Of a stretch of 8,749 bases of DNA, positions 6,135-8,749 are shown piece by piece; the stretch's first letter is position 1, and every line of letters starts with the position of its first letter. The DNA is taken from the NCBI GenBank assembly GCA_903891375.1, contig CAITEL010000209.1, forward strand, positions 1-8,749, written 5' to 3'. Under the pieces are notes generated by a model that worked only from the letters and a program-made list of their open reading frames with translations, was not told the origin of the DNA and did no database searches. Both the position numbers and the translations under genes were made by a program. The stretch is from an uncultured Neisseriaceae bacterium. GTDB taxonomy: Bacteria > Pseudomonadota > Gammaproteobacteria > Burkholderiales > UBA11063.

Positions 6135-7946
6135 TTAAAAGATAGAAGCGCCTTCTTCTGAACTAGAAACCACATTTCTAAATCCACTAAAAAGTTCACG
6201 TCCTAATCCAAATTTACTATGACTTAAATCGGCTGTTAATGGTGACCTTCTTATTAATTCATCTTCATCAACCATTACTCGTAAAATACCATTTTCTAAA
6301 TCTAATTCGATCACATCACCATCACGTACACGTGTTATATTACCATTATTTAGACTCTCAGGTGTTAAATGAATTGCATTTGGCACTTTACCTGATGCGC
6401 CAGACATTCTACCATCTGTAACTAAACCAATTTTATATCCCTTATCTTGTAGCGATGATAACGCTGGAGTTAAACCATGTAATTCTGGCATCCCATTTGC
6501 TTTAGGACCCTGATAACATAAAACCACAACACAATCTTTCTCTAACTCACCTTTTTTAAACGCCCCCAATACCTGTTCTTGACTAGAAAACACACATGCT
6601 GGTGCCTTAACATATCTATATTCTTTTGCAATTGCTGAAACTTTACTTACTGACCTACCTAAATTACCAATCAATAAACGCAAACCACCCTCATGGCTAA
6701 ACGGGTTATCTACGGAACGAATAATATTGTGATCTTTATTTGTTGCCTTTGCCCACTTTAATTCATTATCTTCTGTCAAATACGGATTATACGTGTATTT
6801 GCTTAACCCTTTACCCATCACCGTCATAACATCATTATGTAGTAAACCATTTTCAAGTAATTCATTAATCACATAAGCTACACCACCAGCATTATGAAAC
6901 ATATTAACATCAGCCTCACCATTTGGATAAACCTTAGCTATAGATGGAATCACCTTAGATAATTCTGCAAAATCATCCCAATTGATAATAATTCCACATA
7001 CCTTCGCAATTGCTGGTAAATGCAAGGTATGATTCGTTGAACCTCCTGTTGCAATTAAACCAATAATCGCATTAACTATTGATTTTTCTGTTATAACCTC
7101 ACTTAATGGTATAAACTCATTTTTTTGGCTAGTAATAGCCACAGCTCGTTGTGATGCAAATGTTGTCAATGCCTCACGCAATGGACTATCTGGAACCACA
7201 AAGGCACTACCAGGCACATGTAAGCCCATAATTTCCAGAAGCATTTGATTACTATTTGCTGTACCATAAAATGTGCATGTACCAGCAGCATGGTATGATT
7301 TAATTTCTGAATCTAAAAGCGCTGTCTCATCAACTTTACCTTCTGCATATAACTTTCTCGTCTCGGATTTTTCTTTATTCGAGATTCCACTCGGCATTGG
7401 CCCTGATGGTATAAAAATAGTTGGTAGGTACCCGTAAGATAAAGCTCCGATTAATAACCCAGGAACTATCTTGTCGCATATACCTAAACATAAAACAGCA
7501 TCAAAAACATTATGAGATAAACTAACAGCTGTAGACAAGGCAATCACTTCTCGTGAAAACAAAGACAGCTCCATACCATCCTGACCTTGAGTTACACCAT
7601 CGCACATAGCAGGAACACCACCAGCAACTTGTGCTGTTGCTCCAACCTCATAAATCGCTTTTTTAATCTTTTCTGGGTAACGATAATATGGGTGATGTGC
7701 TGACAACATATCATTATATGCTGTTACAATACCTATATTCGGTGCCTCTTGATGTTTTAGAATAAATTTAACTCTTTCATCCTCGGCTGCAATTACATGT
7801 GCTATATTAGTACAACCTAATTGAGCACGGCTAACTCGCTTACCATAGTGAGCTTTCATTTTATTTACGTAATCCGTGCGTGTTGCACGACTTCGTTCTA
7901 CTATATTATGTGTTACCTGTTCTATAACAGGGTGTAATGGTTTCAT
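6135..7946 (-). CDS. edd: 6-phosphogluconate dehydratase (Entner-Doudoroff)
   Basis: Converts 6-phosphogluconate to 2-keto-3-deoxy-6-phosphogluconate, the first committed step of the Entner-Doudoroff pathway; cytoplasmic iron-sulfur enzyme of the IlvD/Edd family. From the chosen start it has 603 residues, equal to E. coli Edd. Conserved blocks: TAYNDMLSAHHPY (75-87), GGVPAMCDGVTQGQDGMELS (109-128), LGICDKIVPG (154-163), PGTCTFYGTAN-like AGTCTFYGTAN (221-231), ATGGSTNHT, QGPKANGMPELH and VTDGRMSGASGKVP. Cys115, Cys157 and Cys224 are the likely [4Fe-4S] ligands. The start at 7946 is preferred because GGAGAG lies just upstream and E. coli Edd begins at the same place; the ATG at 7979 would add 11 residues and lies in a dispersed repeat. 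It leads the edd-unknown-dusB transcript. eda and zwf are not adjacent in the window. Confidence 0.96.
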   Translation of the reverse strand: MKPLHPVIEQVTHNIVERSRATRTDYVNKMKAHYGKRVSRAQLGCTNIAHVIAAEDERVKFILKHQEAPNIGIVTAYNDMLSAHHPYYRYPEKIKKAIYEVGATAQVAGGVPAMCDGVTQGQDGMELSLFSREVIALSTAVSLSHNVFDAVLCLGICDKIVPGLLIGALSYGYLPTIFIPSGPMPSGISNKEKSETRKLYAEGKVDETALLDSEIKSYHAAGTCTFYGTANSNQMLLEIMGLHVPGSAFVVPDSPLREALTTFASQRAVAITSQKNEFIPLSEVITEKSIVNAIIGLIATGGSTNHTLHLPAIAKVCGIIINWDDFAELSKVIPSIAKVYPNGEADVNMFHNAGGVAYVINELLENGLLHNDVMTVMGKGLSKYTYNPYLTEDNELKWAKATNKDHNIIRSVDNPFSHEGGLRLLIGNLGRSVSKVSAIAKEYRYVKAPACVFSSQEQVLGAFKKGELEKDCVVVLCYQGPKANGMPELHGLTPALSSLQDKGYKIGLVTDGRMSGASGKVPNAIHLTPESLNNGNITRVRDGDVIELDLENGILRVMVDEDELIRRSPLTADLSHSKFGLGRELFSGFRNVVSSSEEGASIF

Positions 7947-7949
7947 TTT

Positions 7950-7955
7950 CTCTCC
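7950..7955 (-). promoter_or_regulatory. Ribosome binding site fixing the edd start
   Basis: GGAGAG on the minus strand ends 3 nt before the ATG at 7946-7944 (its GGAG core ends 5 nt before). This strong Shine-Dalgarno sequence supports translation from 7946 rather than from the in-frame ATG at 7979. Confidence 0.7.
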
Positions 7956-7962
7956 AATAATG

Positions 7963-8002
7963 TAACTACTTACCTGCATTCTATCGTCATAATTTTGATG
8001 AC
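7963..8002. repeat. Dispersed repeat before edd, matching the oppA inverted repeat
   Basis: This stretch matches 1673-1714 almost base for base: TAACTACTTACCTGC against TAACTACTCACCTGC, a 3-nt gap, then ATTCTATCGTCAT, one inserted A, and ATTTTGATGAC. Its inner part GTCATAATTTTGATGAC (7986-8002) is palindromic, with GTCAT/ATGAC arms. Unlike the oppA copy, no second arm follows within about 90 nt, so this is a half-element. It lies between the two candidate edd start codons and their upstream region, so it could also affect edd expression. Confidence 0.75.
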
Positions 8003-8005
8003 ATG

Positions 8006-8044
8006 TTTTTTATATCCTGACAAAGTATATGGTTCAAAGACGAC
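8006..8044. repeat. 39-nt direct repeat, copy 1 (fabG-edd spacer)
   Basis: A 39-nt unit beginning TTTTTTATATCCTGACAAAG and ending GGTTCAAAGACGAC. It recurs at 8130-8168 in the same orientation with one mismatch (T8030 against G8154), 124 nt apart. It has no open reading frame of note and no tRNA fold, although GGTTCAAA superficially recalls a T-arm. Confidence 0.85.
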
Positions 8045-8081
8045 CACTATCTATTCAAGTATTTGAATCCTAGACGCGAAA

Positions 8082-8141
8082 GGATGTAAAAAAATATGGT
8101 GCAGTGTACATGAAGTACATAAGGCATATTTTTTTATATCC
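8082..8141. repeat. Hairpin element between the 39-nt repeats
   Basis: GGATGTAAAAAAATATG (8082-8098) pairs with CATATTTTTTTATATCC (8125-8141) at 16 of 17 positions, the other being a G-T wobble. Its 26-nt loop holds a smaller hairpin, TGTAC (8105-8109) with GTACA (8115-8119). The right arm runs 12 nt into the second 39-nt repeat. A further small palindrome, ATTCAAGTATTTGAAT, is at 8053-8068. Behind the fabG stop this could slow or end transcription, but it lacks a GC-rich stem followed by U, so a repeat element is the safer call. Confidence 0.65.
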
Positions 8142-8168
8142 TGACAAAGTATAGGGTTCAAAGACGAC
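8130..8168. repeat. 39-nt direct repeat, copy 2 (next to fabG)
   Basis: Second copy of the unit at 8006-8044, with 38 of 39 bases identical. It ends 7 nt from the fabG stop codon. Such high identity over A/T-rich non-coding DNA implies a recent duplication or insertion, or continuing exchange between copies. Confidence 0.85.
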
Positions 8169-8175
8169 GAATAGA

Positions 8176-8749
8176 TTACATGTACATACCGCCATTAACA
8201 TGTATAGTAGTCCCTGTAATATAATTAGCATCGTCACCGACTAGAAATTTAACACTATTTGCTATATCTTCAACTTGACCAAATTTTCCTAAAGGAATAT
8301 TTTTCATATATGCAGCTTTTACATCTTCTGAAAGTTTATCTGTCATATCTGTTTGAATAAAACCTGGCGCTACACAGTTTACTGTTATATTTCTACTACC
8401 CATCTCTTTAGCTAATGACTTTGAAAAAGCCACTAAACCTGCTTTTGCACTAGTATAATTAACCTGCCCTGGATTTCCAGTGAACCCAACCACCGAAGTT
8501 ATATTGACAATTCTACCATACCTTGCTTTTGTCATGCCACGAATCACTGCTTTAGATAATAAAAATACTGATTTTAAATTGGTATCTAAAACATCGTCCC
8601 AATCTTCTTCTTTCATGCGTAAAAATAAAGTATCTTTAGTAATACCTGCATTATTAATTAAAATAGTTATATCACCATATTTAGAACTAATTTCCGTTAT
8701 GGACTGTTCTATATTTTCTTTATTAGTAATATTTAACACCATTCCTGCA
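8176..8749 (-). CDS. fabG: 3-oxoacyl-[acyl-carrier-protein] reductase, 5' end outside window
   Basis: NADPH-dependent reductase of fatty-acid elongation, a short-chain dehydrogenase. The frame stays open to the window edge (codons for Ala and Gly precede the first visible Met), so the ATG at 8742 is internal. By alignment with E. coli FabG about 55 residues are missing, including the TGxxxGIG nucleotide-binding motif. What remains has NNAG (30-33 counted from that Met) and the catalytic Ser83, Tyr96 and Lys100, each exactly 55 less than E. coli Ser138, Tyr151 and Lys155. It ends with ITGTTIHVNGGMYM, the family C-terminus, giving a full length near 243 (E. coli 244). The PGFIQTDMT segment and the close match to FabG over its whole length favour FabG over other dehydrogenases. 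The usual downstream gene acpP is not here: a repeat-filled 229-bp spacer and edd follow. Confidence 0.93.
   Translation of the reverse strand, partial: AGMVLNITNKENIEQSITEISSKYGDITILINNAGITKDTLFLRMKEEDWDDVLDTNLKSVFLLSKAVIRGMTKARYGRIVNITSVVGFTGNPGQVNYTSAKAGLVAFSKSLAKEMGSRNITVNCVAPGFIQTDMTDKLSEDVKAAYMKNIPLGKFGQVEDIANSVKFLVGDDANYITGTTIHVNGGMYM

Noticed and set aside
6239..6421. A 60-codon plus-strand frame rich in His and Leu, opposite edd
   Set aside because: It overlaps conserved Edd C-terminal sequence in antisense; its His-rich composition comes from the complement of Asp/Glu/Val-rich codons.
8031..8075. GGTTCAAA followed by GAATCC as part of a tRNA gene
   Set aside because: No acceptor, D or anticodon stems can be formed around it on either strand, and the motif belongs to the direct repeat.
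8082..8141. The A/T-rich hairpin as the intrinsic terminator of fabG
   Set aside because: The stem is mostly A/T, the T-run is inside the stem rather than after it, and there is no GC-rich core.
8006..8168. The paired 39-nt repeats as a minimal CRISPR array
   Set aside because: There are only two copies, the spacing (85 nt) is too long for a spacer, the intervening sequence is itself palindromic, and no cas gene is present.
8740..8742. ATG as the true fabG start
   Set aside because: The frame stays open to the window edge and alignment with E. coli FabG puts this Met at about residue 56, after the missing nucleotide-binding motif.

Overview
The window is AT-rich chromosomal DNA (about one third G+C by eye, not counted). 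It carries eight protein genes, most with clear proteobacterial relatives: a peptide-binding lipoprotein (OppA-like), a beta-carbonic anhydrase, DnaJ, a 2-Cys peroxiredoxin, a DusB-type tRNA-dihydrouridine synthase, an unrecognised small protein, 6-phosphogluconate dehydratase (Edd) and 3-oxoacyl-ACP reductase (FabG, cut by the window end). Edd and DusB read most like gammaproteobacterial proteins, and the heat-shock promoter before dnaJ fits a proteobacterial sigma-32. An AT-rich gammaproteobacterium is the best guess. A sulfur-oxidiser of the SUP05/Thioglobus kind is possible but cannot be shown from this sequence.

Layout. Positions 50-2484 hold two plus-strand genes, oppA-like and carbonic anhydrase, separated by 167 bp with a long imperfect inverted repeat. 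Everything from 2677 to the end is on the minus strand. In transcription order it is fabG (8749 to 8176, 5' end missing), edd (7946-6135), an unknown 130-residue gene (6111-5719), dusB (5698-4751), a peroxiredoxin gene (4676-4032) and dnaJ (3837-2677). The edd, unknown and dusB genes are spaced by 20-23 bp and look like one transcript. The peroxiredoxin gene ends at a good intrinsic terminator (3967-3999). dnaJ has its own convincing sigma-32 promoter (3904-3931) and ends at a perfect 10-bp hairpin (2632-2660) facing the convergent carbonic anhydrase gene.

The genes do not form one pathway. They are housekeeping and central-metabolism functions: Entner-Doudoroff dehydration, fatty-acid elongation, tRNA modification, peroxide removal, protein folding, CO2/bicarbonate exchange and peptide capture. 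I see no mobile-element gene, CRISPR array, defence system or RNA gene, and no intergenic stretch reaches 300 bp.

The most unusual part is the intergenic repeats. The 229-bp fabG-edd spacer holds two 39-nt direct repeats with one mismatch, a 17-bp-arm hairpin between them, and a third motif that also occurs just after oppA as part of a 38-bp-arm inverted repeat. A separate GC-rich palindrome of a type widespread in bacteria lies after the carbonic anhydrase gene. The repeats and the unknown gene in the edd-dusB transcript deserve follow-up. I do not see a clearly new multi-gene system here.
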